Assembly (NCBI GenBank): GCA_009929485.1
Contig: SAAJ01000016.1
Location: forward strand, 1-64,000
Source of the DNA: Negativicutes bacterium
Lineage (GTDB): Bacteria; Bacillota; Negativicutes; Anaeromusales; Anaeromusaceae
DNA: 64,000 bases
Direction: 5' to 3'
Shown in pieces: positions 56,845-64,000 of the stretch. Numbering within the stretch: position 1 is the first letter of the stretch; every line of letters begins with the position of its first letter. Below the pieces are notes generated by a model. It did no database searches. It had not been told where the DNA came from and saw only the letters and a program-made list of their open reading frames with translations. The translations under genes were made by a program, and so were the position numbers.

Positions 56845-58502
56845 AGCCGGTACAGGGGCTCCAGATGGTGCGGGAATTGGCGGTTTTGTATGAATTGTCG
56901 TTGGCGGTGGGGCGAACGTTGGAGCTGGAAGAGAATTGCGCCGCCTTTTTGCAAGTCCTCTTGCGGCGCAAAACCTTTCGTTATGGTGCAGTCTGGCTGA
57001 ACGACGAGGCGCAGGAACGGGCGCGCTTGATCTATGGGTATCCGAGTTATTATGTGGAAAATGTGCTGGGCGCCTTGCCTGCTGTGGCTAAAGCCTGCTT
57101 AGATAATGACGCCGGAGCGGTGGTAACGGCGCAGATGTCTGAATTTGAAGAATTGGTGCAGGAGCGGCAGATCGAAGGTGGTTGCTATTTTTTATATCCC
57201 TTGGGAAAAATGGGAGTGCTCAAGCTCTATAGCGCCCAAGAAGAGCTGGCGGAGAATGAAGTCTTGCAGCGTATGTTGGCACAGGTGATGCAAAAGTTTG
57301 CAGTGTCCGTGGAAGCCTGTTTGCTTTTTGAGCGGCTCCGGGAGGAAGCGGAGGAACGCCGGCAAGCGGAAGAGGAAGTGCGTTCTTTAAACAATCAACT
57401 GGAGTTGCGCGTGACCAAGAGAACGGAGCAGCTATTGGACTCCAATGCAAAACTGCGTCAAGAAATCATAGAACGCAAGCGAGTGGAAGAACAACTGCGC
57501 ATTTATAGTGAAAAAGATGCCTTGACAGGCTTGGCCAATCGTTCCCGCTTTGAGCGCTTGCGCCAGGAATTGGCGGAAATGAACCAGGGAACCTTAGGGG
57601 TTTTGGCCATTGATGTCAATGATTTGAAGCTGGCTAACGACCTGGAAGGCCATGAAGCAGGAGATGAATTGCTGCGCCGTGTCAGCGGCGTATTACAGGC
57701 GGCCTTTGGGGATGCGGAGCTGTTGGCGCGCATTGGCGGTGATGAATTTGTGGCGTTGTATTGTGATGAGCCGGAAGAGTTGATGAAGCAGAAAGCGGAA
57801 TTTCTTGACTGGGAGGCTAAGGCGGCGCGTGTTTCTTTGTCTGTGGGCTGGGCCTGGGGTGATTTGTCTCAGATGGCCAGTCAGAACCTTTTGCAGGCTG
57901 CGGATAGCGCCATGTATGCGGAAAAATATAAGTTTACTTCTCAGTACGACCAGGGAGGACTGGCTAGGCTGCGGCGCATGCTGGAGGTTGGCAGCCGTTG
58001 GACTGGGCCCCATGTGCAGCGGCTGGAAGGAATTTTGGTTCGTTTTGGCCGTTATTTGCAGTTGCCGGACAGCGAGGAATCACTGCGCTTATTGGCGATG
58101 TTTCATGATGTAGGGACGCTGCTGCTGCCGGAGGTGCTGGTAAACAAGGACGCTGTATATACGCCGGCAGAGCGGACTTTGATGGAGAGCCATGCGGAAA
58201 AAGGGGCTCAGCTGGCGCAGATGATGCCGGAACTGGCTCCTTTGGCAAAACTCATCCTGCATCACCATGAACGTTGGGACGGCGCTGGGTATCCGGGCAA
58301 GCTGCAAGGGGAAGAAATTCCCTATCTCAGCAGAGTGCTGGCTGTGGCTGACGCCTATGAATCGATGACAGGGACGCGCGTGCATCGAGCGCCGCTAAGC
58401 AGAATAGAGGCGTTGGCGGAGTTGGAGCGCTGTGCCGGCAGCCAATTTGATTCGGATGTGGTGAAGGCGTTTCAAGAGATGTTGTCTTTTGATGAAGGAT
58501 AA
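56841..58502 (+). CDS. GGDEF and HD-GYP dual-domain c-di-GMP enzyme
   Basis: This is a 553-residue protein that could both make and break c-di-GMP. The N-terminal 160 residues look like a GAF-type domain, followed by a coiled coil (about 165-215). The GGDEF domain (about 220-365) has an intact ARIGGDEFVALY site (about 298-309). The HD-GYP domain (about 375-550) has MFHDVGTLLLPEV, HHHERWDGAGYPGKL and DAYESMT. Both catalytic motifs appear whole, which is uncommon in a GGDEF/HD-GYP fusion (GGDEF/EAL is the usual pair). The receptor part has no TM helix, so it is cytoplasmic, like the FIST protein encoded with it. Confidence 0.88.
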   Translation: MKPVQGLQMVRELAVLYELSLAVGRTLELEENCAAFLQVLLRRKTFRYGAVWLNDEAQERARLIYGYPSYYVENVLGALPAVAKACLDNDAGAVVTAQMSEFEELVQERQIEGGCYFLYPLGKMGVLKLYSAQEELAENEVLQRMLAQVMQKFAVSVEACLLFERLREEAEERRQAEEEVRSLNNQLELRVTKRTEQLLDSNAKLRQEIIERKRVEEQLRIYSEKDALTGLANRSRFERLRQELAEMNQGTLGVLAIDVNDLKLANDLEGHEAGDELLRRVSGVLQAAFGDAELLARIGGDEFVALYCDEPEELMKQKAEFLDWEAKAARVSLSVGWAWGDLSQMASQNLLQAADSAMYAEKYKFTSQYDQGGLARLRRMLEVGSRWTGPHVQRLEGILVRFGRYLQLPDSEESLRLLAMFHDVGTLLLPEVLVNKDAVYTPAERTLMESHAEKGAQLAQMMPELAPLAKLILHHHERWDGAGYPGKLQGEEIPYLSRVLAVADAYESMTGTRVHRAPLSRIEALAELERCAGSQFDSDVVKAFQEMLSFDEG

Positions 58503-58593
58503 TGTAGCCTGCTTGTCATTCTTTGTATTTTGTATTACACTCTAAACAAGTGAAAATTCGCAAAAATCATTCGATAAGCAGGGGGAAAAAAAG

Positions 58594-59037
58594 ATGGCAA
58601 TAAAGAATTTTGAGACGCATCATTTGGTGACCGGGGCCGATACCAATCATCACGGGACTTTGTTCGCCGGTCGCGGCGCTGCCTGGTTTGTGGAAGCCGG
58701 CTTTGTGGCTGCCGCCAGCCTGACCTGTACAGCAGAGACCGTATGCGCTACGGTGCATGGCATGGTTTTCAACCGGCCCGTAAAAAAAGGCAGTATTCTG
58801 CGTTTTGACAGCCGCGTTGTTTATACAGGGCGTTCCAGTCTGGTCGTATATGTAGATGTGGTGACCGCCGACAAGGAAGAGTTTGTAGTTGACGGCTTTT
58901 TGACCTTTATTCATGTGGATGAGACCGGTCATTCGGCGCCGCACGGCATTGTGGTGGAGCCGGAGACGGAGGAAGAAAAGGAGCTCTATGAACGGGCCAG
59001 TAAACTCAGAAGACCGCAAAATCGCAGCGATCATTAA
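58594..59037 (+). CDS. Acyl-CoA thioesterase, hotdog fold
   Basis: This is a single-hotdog thioesterase of 147 residues (YciA/BACH type). NHHGTLFAGRGAAWFVEAGF is the catalytic region, with Asn-His and the Asp/Glu of the helix. The second conserved strand block is VNRPVKKGSI-like (here FNRPVKKGSILRF), followed by SRVVYTGRSSLVVYVDV. It probably hydrolyses acyl-CoA in the cytoplasm. The ATG has SD AGGGGG with nine bases of spacing. The start of the MFS gene lies inside its last 50 bases. Confidence 0.87.
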   Translation: MAIKNFETHHLVTGADTNHHGTLFAGRGAAWFVEAGFVAAASLTCTAETVCATVHGMVFNRPVKKGSILRFDSRVVYTGRSSLVVYVDVVTADKEEFVVDGFLTFIHVDETGHSAPHGIVVEPETEEEKELYERASKLRRPQNRSDH

Positions 59038-60325
59038 GCAACAGCTTCGTCAGTTGCGTAGGCAAGGGCGCCTCTTAGGACGCGCTCTGGCCTATCGTAA
59101 CTTTCGTCTGTTCTTTTGCGGTCAAGGGCTGTCTTTATTAGGTACATGGGTACAAAGCATTGCTATGAGCTGGTTGGTATATCGCTTGACGGGGTCTGGC
59201 TTGCTGCTGGGCTTGGTAAGTTTTGCCGGGCAGATTCCTAGTTTGCTTTTTTCGCCATTTATCGGCGTCTGGGTGGATCGCTTGCCGCGAAGGCAGGTGC
59301 TTGTTGCCACCCAGGCGCTTTCTTTGTTGCAGGCGACAATCTTAGCCTTGCTGGTCTGGACGGGCAGCGAAGAAATCTGGCATTTGCTGGCGCTGAGTCT
59401 ATTGTTAGGCTGCATTAATGCGGCAGATATGCCGGCGCGCCAGGCTTTGGTCGTGGAGCTGGTGGAGGCGCGTGAAGATCGGGGCAACGCCATCGCCTTA
59501 AATTCCGTCATGTTCAATGCAACTCGGTTAGTAGGGCCAGCGTTGGGGGGGCTTTTGATTCCCTTGGTTGGCGAAGCGATGTGCTTCGCTCTTAATGCGG
59601 TAAGTTACCTTTTTTCGTTGCTTTCCTTGGTTTTGCTGCGTCTTGCTGCGTTAGAAAAAGAAACGGAGAAAAAAAGCTGGCGACGGGGCTTTCGGGACGG
59701 TTGGAATTATACCTTCGGGCATCCTCCCATTCGGCAATTGCTGCAATTGTTGGCGCTGATGAGTCTTTCCGCCATGCCTTATACGGTACTGCTGCCAGTG
59801 CTGGCAGTGCGTTATTTTGGCGGCGGCGCGCCGCTGTTGGGAACGTTGATGGCGATGGCTGGCGCCGGTTCTTTATGCGGAGCGCTGATTCTAGCCTTTC
59901 GGCGCAGTATTGTCGGTTTGGAGCGCTGGGTTGGCGCGGCGGCGCTTTTGGCGGCCTTGAGTCTGCTGGGGCTGTCTGCAGGCGTATCGGTAGAGGCGGC
60001 AGGTGTCTTGCTGTTTGCGTTAGGGGTAGGGCTGCTTTTTTTGATTGTCGGCGTCAATACCTTGCTGCAGCACATGGTCCCCGACCATTTGAGAGGGCGA
60101 GTCATGGGATTTTACAATATGTCTTTTCTGGGGTTGGTTCCTTTAGGATGTATTGCAGCGGGGCAGGGGGCGGATTGGTTTGGCGTCTTGACTATGCTGC
60201 AATATTGCGGCTGGGCTTGTTTGGCCGCGGCTATTCTTTTTTTGTGGCAGCTGCCGTCGTTTCAGGGCAAGGCTTGCCAAATTTATCAAGACTCCGGTCA
60301 TTTAGGGCCGGATGAAAAATGTTAA
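58988..60325 (+). CDS. MFS transporter, EntS/MFS_3 type
   Basis: This 12-helix exporter has 445 residues. The N-terminal part RNFRLFFCGQGLSLLGTWVQ and SMSWLVYRLTGSGLLLGLV-type block (AMSWLVYRLTGSG) is typical of the MFS_3 group that contains the enterobactin exporter EntS and macrolide exporters. VDRLPRRQVL replaces the usual loop 2-3 motif, and MPARQALVVELV and VPDHLRGRVMGFYNM are further family blocks. The ATG at 58988 has SD AAAGGAG. It overlaps the end of the thioesterase gene by 50 bases in another frame; longer frames lack an SD. The substrate is unknown. Confidence 0.88.
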   Translation: MNGPVNSEDRKIAAIIKQQLRQLRRQGRLLGRALAYRNFRLFFCGQGLSLLGTWVQSIAMSWLVYRLTGSGLLLGLVSFAGQIPSLLFSPFIGVWVDRLPRRQVLVATQALSLLQATILALLVWTGSEEIWHLLALSLLLGCINAADMPARQALVVELVEAREDRGNAIALNSVMFNATRLVGPALGGLLIPLVGEAMCFALNAVSYLFSLLSLVLLRLAALEKETEKKSWRRGFRDGWNYTFGHPPIRQLLQLLALMSLSAMPYTVLLPVLAVRYFGGGAPLLGTLMAMAGAGSLCGALILAFRRSIVGLERWVGAAALLAALSLLGLSAGVSVEAAGVLLFALGVGLLFLIVGVNTLLQHMVPDHLRGRVMGFYNMSFLGLVPLGCIAAGQGADWFGVLTMLQYCGWACLAAAILFLWQLPSFQGKACQIYQDSGHLGPDEKC

Positions 60326-60406
60326 GGTAGGCAAACTGTAATCAGGCTGTCACGAAGCTGTCACAGTCCTTGTTTATACTAGATATAATCACAAAAGAAA
60401 GGGTGT

Positions 60407-60721
60407 ATGAAAATGAATTTGGAAAGACTGCGGCCGACTGTGACTGTATTGGCATTAAGTCTTTTTTTGATTTCCTTAGTGACAGGCTTGGTTTTGTGGC
60501 TGGTGCCTGGCCGCGGGGCTTTTTTGGGTCTGTCCAAGGGGATTTATAAGGACGTCCATATTTACCTGAGTCTGGGAGTGACTGTTATCCTGTTGATCCA
60601 TGGGTGGCTCAACCGGAAGGCTTTGAGTCGCTATTTCGGCCTGAGTCGGGCTGCTTGTTGGCAAGCGGGCGCTGTAACGGCGGTGCTGCTGGCTGTCGTG
60701 GTGGGACTGAAATCGTTTTAA
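60407..60721 (+). CDS. Small membrane protein (DUF4405-like)
   Basis: A 104-residue protein with three TM helices (about 12-32, 47-67 and 82-101) and histidines in the second helix region (DVHIYLSLG, LIHGWLNRK). The spacing of these His residues resembles DUF4405 and cytochrome-b-like proteins, in which they could bind heme. The ATG at 60407 has an SD GAAAGGG spaced three bases; the ATG at 60413 is better spaced. A TATAAT at 60384 suggests its own promoter. A terminator overlaps the stop codon. Confidence 0.72.
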   Translation: MKMNLERLRPTVTVLALSLFLISLVTGLVLWLVPGRGAFLGLSKGIYKDVHIYLSLGVTVILLIHGWLNRKALSRYFGLSRAACWQAGAVTAVLLAVVVGLKSF

Positions 60722-60744
60722 AAAGCCGCGCAAGCGGCTTTTTC
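60721..60744 (+). terminator. Terminator after the small membrane protein
   Basis: AAAAGCCGC-GCAA-GCGGCTTTTTC begins on the last base of the stop codon, with a five-base T-tail. Confidence 0.88.
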
Positions 60745-60762
60745 TATATGGCAAACTTATAA

Positions 60763-60798
60763 AACGAACCGCGAAATACACGAAAGACGCGAAAGGGG
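60763..60798 (+). repeat. CGCGAAA repeat, third copy
   Basis: AACGAACCGCGAAATACACG and then AAAGACGCGAAAGGGG. It is nearly identical over 36 bases to 23839-23874 and 16980-17015. Here it stands without the long hairpin. Confidence 0.75.
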
Positions 60799-60841
60799 AT
60801 TTCAAGAGCTTATGACTTTCCCTTTTCTTTTTTCTTCTCCT

Positions 60842-60930
60842 GCGTACCCTCTCGCGACTCCCGCGACTCTTGTTCAATCTTCGTACTTCCTCTGGACTTT
60901 CTCTGTTTTCCTCTGTTACTCTGAGTTACG
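60842..60930 (+). repeat. Intergenic CTC-type repeat, locus 13
   Basis: CGTACCCTCTCGCGACTCCC, GCGACTCTTGTTCAATCTTCG, then the second module TACTTCCTCTGGACTTTCTC and TGTTACTCTGAGTTACG. The gap 60722-61046 holds two terminators, this repeat, the CGCGAAA repeat and the SD of the next gene, and no gene. Confidence 0.75.
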
Positions 60931-60939
60931 TCTTTTCCA

Positions 60940-60964
60940 AAGACCGCGCAAGCGGTTTTTTGTT
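60940..60964 (+). terminator. Second, near-identical terminator
   Basis: GACCGC-GCAA-GCGGTTTTTTG has the same core (CCGCGCAAGCGG) as the terminator at 60721. The repeats at 60763 and 60842 lie between the two. Confidence 0.8.
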
Positions 60965-61046
60965 TTGCAGGAAAGAATGAATTTTTGCAGAATATATCTT
61001 TAAGAATCATTTTTCTTAAAAAATCTCTACAAAGGCGGTGCGGAGA

Positions 61047-63884
61047 ATGAATTTACCGGAACAGTATCAACAGTTTCATGCTGAGATCCGCAGCACCATC
61101 CCGGAGAGTCGTATTTTTACGGATCCGGTGCGGACCCTGGCTTATGGCACAGATGCCAGCTTTTATCGATTGATTCCTAAAATTGTCGTAAAAGTGAGGA
61201 CGGTGCCGGAAGTCACGGCTGTCATTCATGCAGCTCATTTGCACAAAGTGCCTCTTACCTTTCGGGCGGCAGGAACCAGTCTGTCCGGGCAGGCGGTGAC
61301 CGATTCAGTTCTGGTTATGCTTACCGGCGCCTGGGGGCGTTATGAAGTACTGGAGGACGGGGATAAAATCGTGCTGGAACCGGGGATTATTGGCGCGGAG
61401 GCCAATTTGTACCTCAAACCGTATGCGCGTAAAATCGGCCCGGACCCGGCCTCGATTAATGCGGCCATGATCGGCGGCATTGCCGCCAACAACGCCAGCG
61501 GTATGTGCTGCGGCACTAGCGACAACAGCTACAAAACCGTAGCTTCCATGAAAATTATTTTTCCAGACGGCACGCTTCTTGATACTGGTGACGAAGCGTC
61601 TAAAATCGCTTTTCGTCAAAGCCATAAAGAGCTGCTGGCGGAAATTGAGCTGCTGCGGGATGAGATTGCCGCGCAGCCGGAGCTGGTGGAGCGCATCCGG
61701 CATAAGTTCAAAATCAAGAACACTACCGGGTACAGCCTCAATGCGTTTGTAGACTATCAGGACGTTTTCGACATTTTGAATCACCTCTTTATCGGTTCTG
61801 AAGGCACCTTAGGCTTTATTGCGGAAATCACTTACCGTACGGTGGTGGAGCAGGAGCACAAAGCTTCGGCGATGATTTTCTTCCCCGATATCGGCACTGC
61901 TTGTCAAGGCGTTATGCGTCTTTATCGGCCATTGGTCTCGGCAACGGAGATGGTGGACCGCATCGGCCTGCGCTCGGTGGAAGACGAGCCGGGCATGCCG
62001 GCATACCTCAAGGAATTTGGGGAAGAGGTAACCGCTATTTTGGTGGAAGTGCGGGCGAACGACCATGAAGAGCTGCATCGCTGTATTGACGGCGTCAAAG
62101 AACGTTTAGAGGGCATACCAACCGTGATGCCTATTGAGTTTACCACGGTGAAAGCGGAGTATGAGCGCTACTGGGACATTCGTAAAAATGTGTTCCCCGC
62201 TGTGGGCAATGTGCGACCAGCCGGCACGACGGTGTTGATTGAAGACGTCGCCTTCCCTCTGGAACATTTGGCGGAAGCTACGCTCGATTTGCGCCGCGCC
62301 ATGGATAAGCATGGTTATCACGAGGGTATTATTTACGGACATGCGTTGGACGGCAATCTGCACTTTGTTTTTTCTCAGGATTTTTCTAATGAAACGGAAA
62401 TCAAGCGTTATGCGGATTTGATGGACGATGTAGCGGAATTGGTGGTGCATCGCTATAACGGTTCGTTGAAGGCGGAGCATGGCACGGGCCGGAATATGGC
62501 GCCTTATGTGGAAATGGAATGGGGCCGTCAAGCATACCAATTTATGCGGCGCATTAAAAAGCTCTTTGATCCCGAAGGGCTGATCAATCCAGATGTAATC
62601 ATCACTGACAAAGCCAACTTGCATTTGGAAAACATCAAGCCCGCCGTAGTGGCGCATCCTCTCATTGATAAGTGCATTGAGTGCGGCTATTGCGAAAGTA
62701 ATTGTCCGTCCCGGAATCTTACGGTTACGCCGCGTCAGCGTATTGTGCTGCAGCGGGAAATCGCGCGCCTGCAAAAAAGCGGACAAGATCCGGAACGCTT
62801 GGCGGAACTGCTGAAGGGTTATGAGTATTTTGGCGATAAGACCTGTGCTACGGACGGTTTGTGTCAGCTGCCTTGTCCGGTGAAGATCAATACCGGCGAT
62901 CATACCAAGCATTGGCGGGCGCAGCATATGAGCCAGGACGCCCGGCGCATCGCCGAGTTTGTGGCAGGGCATTTTGCCGGGATTACCTCGACCGCTCGCA
63001 TTGCGTTGGGGCTGGCTAATTTTGCACATTCTCTGCTGGGAACCAATGCTATGAACAGCCTTTCCAAAATGGCGCATACCATCTCCGGCGGCGCATCGCC
63101 GCAATGGACGCCTTGGATGCCCAAAGGCGCGGTTCTAGCTAAGCCGAAGCTGAAGCCGAAAAAGGCGCAGCATCAGGTTGTCTACTTCCCCAGCTGTCTG
63201 GGGCGCAGCATGGGACCGGCCAAAGAAGATCGAGACGCTCGTTCTTTGACCGAGGCCATGATATCGGTGCTGGAAAAAGCGGGCTATGCAGTGATCTATC
63301 CGTCCGATATGGATGAGCTTTGCTGCGGCATGCCTTTTGAAAGCAAAGGCTTGCCCGAGATCGGCGACCGCATGGCGGCCAAGCTGGAGAAGAAACTGCT
63401 CAAAGCCAGTAACGATGGGGCTATTCCTGTCTTGTGCGACACAAGCCCCTGCGTCTATCGCATGCGTCGGGTGTTTAAGAGCGAGTTGAAGCTCTATGAA
63501 CCGGCGGAATTTATTCATGACTTCCTGCTGGATAAGCTGGAATTTACGCAGCTGCCGGAAACCGTGGCCGTTCATGTCACCTGCAGCTCGCTTAAGATGG
63601 GCCTGCAAGATAAGTTTCTCGCTGTGGCGCAGAAATGCGCGGCTAAAGTGGTGCGGCCGCCTAAAATCAAATGCTGCGGTTTTGCAGGAGACGCTGGGTT
63701 TGAAACGCCGGAGTTGAATGCGTCGGCGTTGGAAGGACTCAAAGAAGCGCTGCCGCCGGAAACTACCTCCGGCTACTCCAACAGCCGTACCTGTGAAATC
63801 GGCCTTTCCAGCGCCAGCGGCTTAAGCTATCAATCGGTGGCGTACCTGGTGGATCGGGCGACCAAAGCCAAGGGGAACGCGTAA
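61047..63884 (+). CDS. FAD-linked oxidase / Fe-S fusion (D-lactate dehydrogenase type)
   Basis: A 945-residue fusion of a GlcD/Dld-type FAD oxidase (about 1-480), a two-cluster ferredoxin-like domain and a LutA/GlpC-type CCG domain (about 690-930). FAD is held by TFRAAGTSLSGQAV and IGGIAANNASGMCCG. Cluster motifs are CIECGYCESNCP (about 545-556) and CATDGLCQLPCP (about 605). The two CCG-type motifs are DELCCGMPF (about 758) and IKCCGFAGD (about 872). Such proteins oxidise D-lactate or related 2-hydroxyacids and pass electrons to quinone or an electron-transfer flavoprotein. The ATG at 61047 is preferred to a GTG nine bases earlier. It is monocistronic, with a terminator after it. Confidence 0.92.
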   Translation: MNLPEQYQQFHAEIRSTIPESRIFTDPVRTLAYGTDASFYRLIPKIVVKVRTVPEVTAVIHAAHLHKVPLTFRAAGTSLSGQAVTDSVLVMLTGAWGRYEVLEDGDKIVLEPGIIGAEANLYLKPYARKIGPDPASINAAMIGGIAANNASGMCCGTSDNSYKTVASMKIIFPDGTLLDTGDEASKIAFRQSHKELLAEIELLRDEIAAQPELVERIRHKFKIKNTTGYSLNAFVDYQDVFDILNHLFIGSEGTLGFIAEITYRTVVEQEHKASAMIFFPDIGTACQGVMRLYRPLVSATEMVDRIGLRSVEDEPGMPAYLKEFGEEVTAILVEVRANDHEELHRCIDGVKERLEGIPTVMPIEFTTVKAEYERYWDIRKNVFPAVGNVRPAGTTVLIEDVAFPLEHLAEATLDLRRAMDKHGYHEGIIYGHALDGNLHFVFSQDFSNETEIKRYADLMDDVAELVVHRYNGSLKAEHGTGRNMAPYVEMEWGRQAYQFMRRIKKLFDPEGLINPDVIITDKANLHLENIKPAVVAHPLIDKCIECGYCESNCPSRNLTVTPRQRIVLQREIARLQKSGQDPERLAELLKGYEYFGDKTCATDGLCQLPCPVKINTGDHTKHWRAQHMSQDARRIAEFVAGHFAGITSTARIALGLANFAHSLLGTNAMNSLSKMAHTISGGASPQWTPWMPKGAVLAKPKLKPKKAQHQVVYFPSCLGRSMGPAKEDRDARSLTEAMISVLEKAGYAVIYPSDMDELCCGMPFESKGLPEIGDRMAAKLEKKLLKASNDGAIPVLCDTSPCVYRMRRVFKSELKLYEPAEFIHDFLLDKLEFTQLPETVAVHVTCSSLKMGLQDKFLAVAQKCAAKVVRPPKIKCCGFAGDAGFETPELNASALEGLKEALPPETTSGYSNSRTCEIGLSSASGLSYQSVAYLVDRATKAKGNA

Positions 63885-63951
63885 AAACTTGTAATGAAGA
63901 CCGAGGGGTCTTTAGCGAAGGTAAGAGACATCTAACCGAGATTTTTGGGCG

Positions 63952-63996
63952 CAAAAGCCCCTGCAGGCCACAAAATGGCTTGTAGGGGCTTTTGAA
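63952..63996 (+). terminator. Terminator after the FAD/Fe-S oxidase gene
   Basis: AAAAGCCCCTGCAGGCCA/TGGCTTGTAGGGGCTTTT forms an 18-base stem with two mismatches and a four-base A loop. Confidence 0.88.
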
Positions 63997-64000
63997 GTTT

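Noticed and set aside
1..64000. tRNA or rRNA genes and prophage
   Set aside because: No cloverleaf, rRNA core sequence, integrase or phage structural gene was seen on reading the window.

Overview
The window reads as a chromosomal segment of a moderately GC-rich member of the Bacillota, most likely Negativicutes (Sporomusa/Anaeromusa-like). The grounds are AddAB rather than RecBCD, a LexA with a CGAAC-N4-GTTT-type operator, a GlnK/GlnL-type two-component pair with a YcbB output domain, a Gls24-family protein, a SpoVD-like penicillin-binding protein, several HD-GYP proteins, hypAB, and a D-lactate-dehydrogenase-type FAD/Fe-S fusion. No rRNA, tRNA, CRISPR array or prophage was seen. The taxonomic call is inference from gene content.

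Layout. 1-1082: the 3' part of an IS30-family element that has cut off the 3' end of a chemoreceptor gene. 1045-3548: that chemoreceptor and an HD-GYP protein (minus). 3751-9132: a MacA/MacB-type exporter operon (minus) divergent from an OmpR-type response regulator and histidine kinase. 9240-14108: an iron-sulfur flavoprotein, a small membrane protein, an MFS carrier and a molybdopterin oxidoreductase. 14586-18281: Nramp metal carrier, membrane FHA protein and MFS carrier (minus). 18442-23592: SpoVD-like PBP, hypA, hypB, alr, cheR. 24511-28451: a lone SNF2-type helicase resembling DpdE, and a small secreted protein behind an unrecognised structured leader. 28720-30261: lexA and a GalT/HIT-like protein. 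30493-34171: dicarboxylate/glutamate symporter with a GlnK/GlnL-like sensor-regulator pair. 34292-38590: Gls24 protein, beta-hydroxyacid dehydrogenase, nitroreductase, a 59-residue membrane protein, D,D-carboxypeptidase, FetAB-type ABC exporter. 38642-41748: small coupled ORFs, a DUF4127 protein, an EamA carrier. 42308-53640: the recombination/repair block sbcD-sbcC-addB-addA. 53924-58502: menaquinone genes (UbiA- and UbiE-type, minus), then a FIST sensor coupled to a GGDEF/HD-GYP enzyme. 58594-63884: thioesterase, MFS exporter, small membrane protein, FAD/Fe-S oxidase.

The most unusual content is between genes. At least thirteen intergenic loci carry a purine/pyrimidine-skewed modular repeat (unit ending ACTCYTGTTCAA), and three convergent or near-convergent gaps carry it as inverted arms around a central terminator or hairpin. 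A second family of about 150-170 bp folds into long hairpins: in three copies the stems differ in sequence while an apical segment (AACTCGCTGCGCTC) and a CGGACCG segment stay the same, with further partial copies. A third, 36-bp repeat (AACGAACCGCGAAATAC...) accompanies some of them. Two short promoter-to-terminator units (24341-24437 and 27647-27774) look like small RNAs or leader regulators that I cannot assign to a known class.

Functionally the genes fall into signal transduction (two chemotaxis proteins, two c-di-GMP proteins, two two-component systems), transport (eight carrier systems), DNA repair with its regulator lexA, envelope synthesis, and anaerobic redox metabolism.
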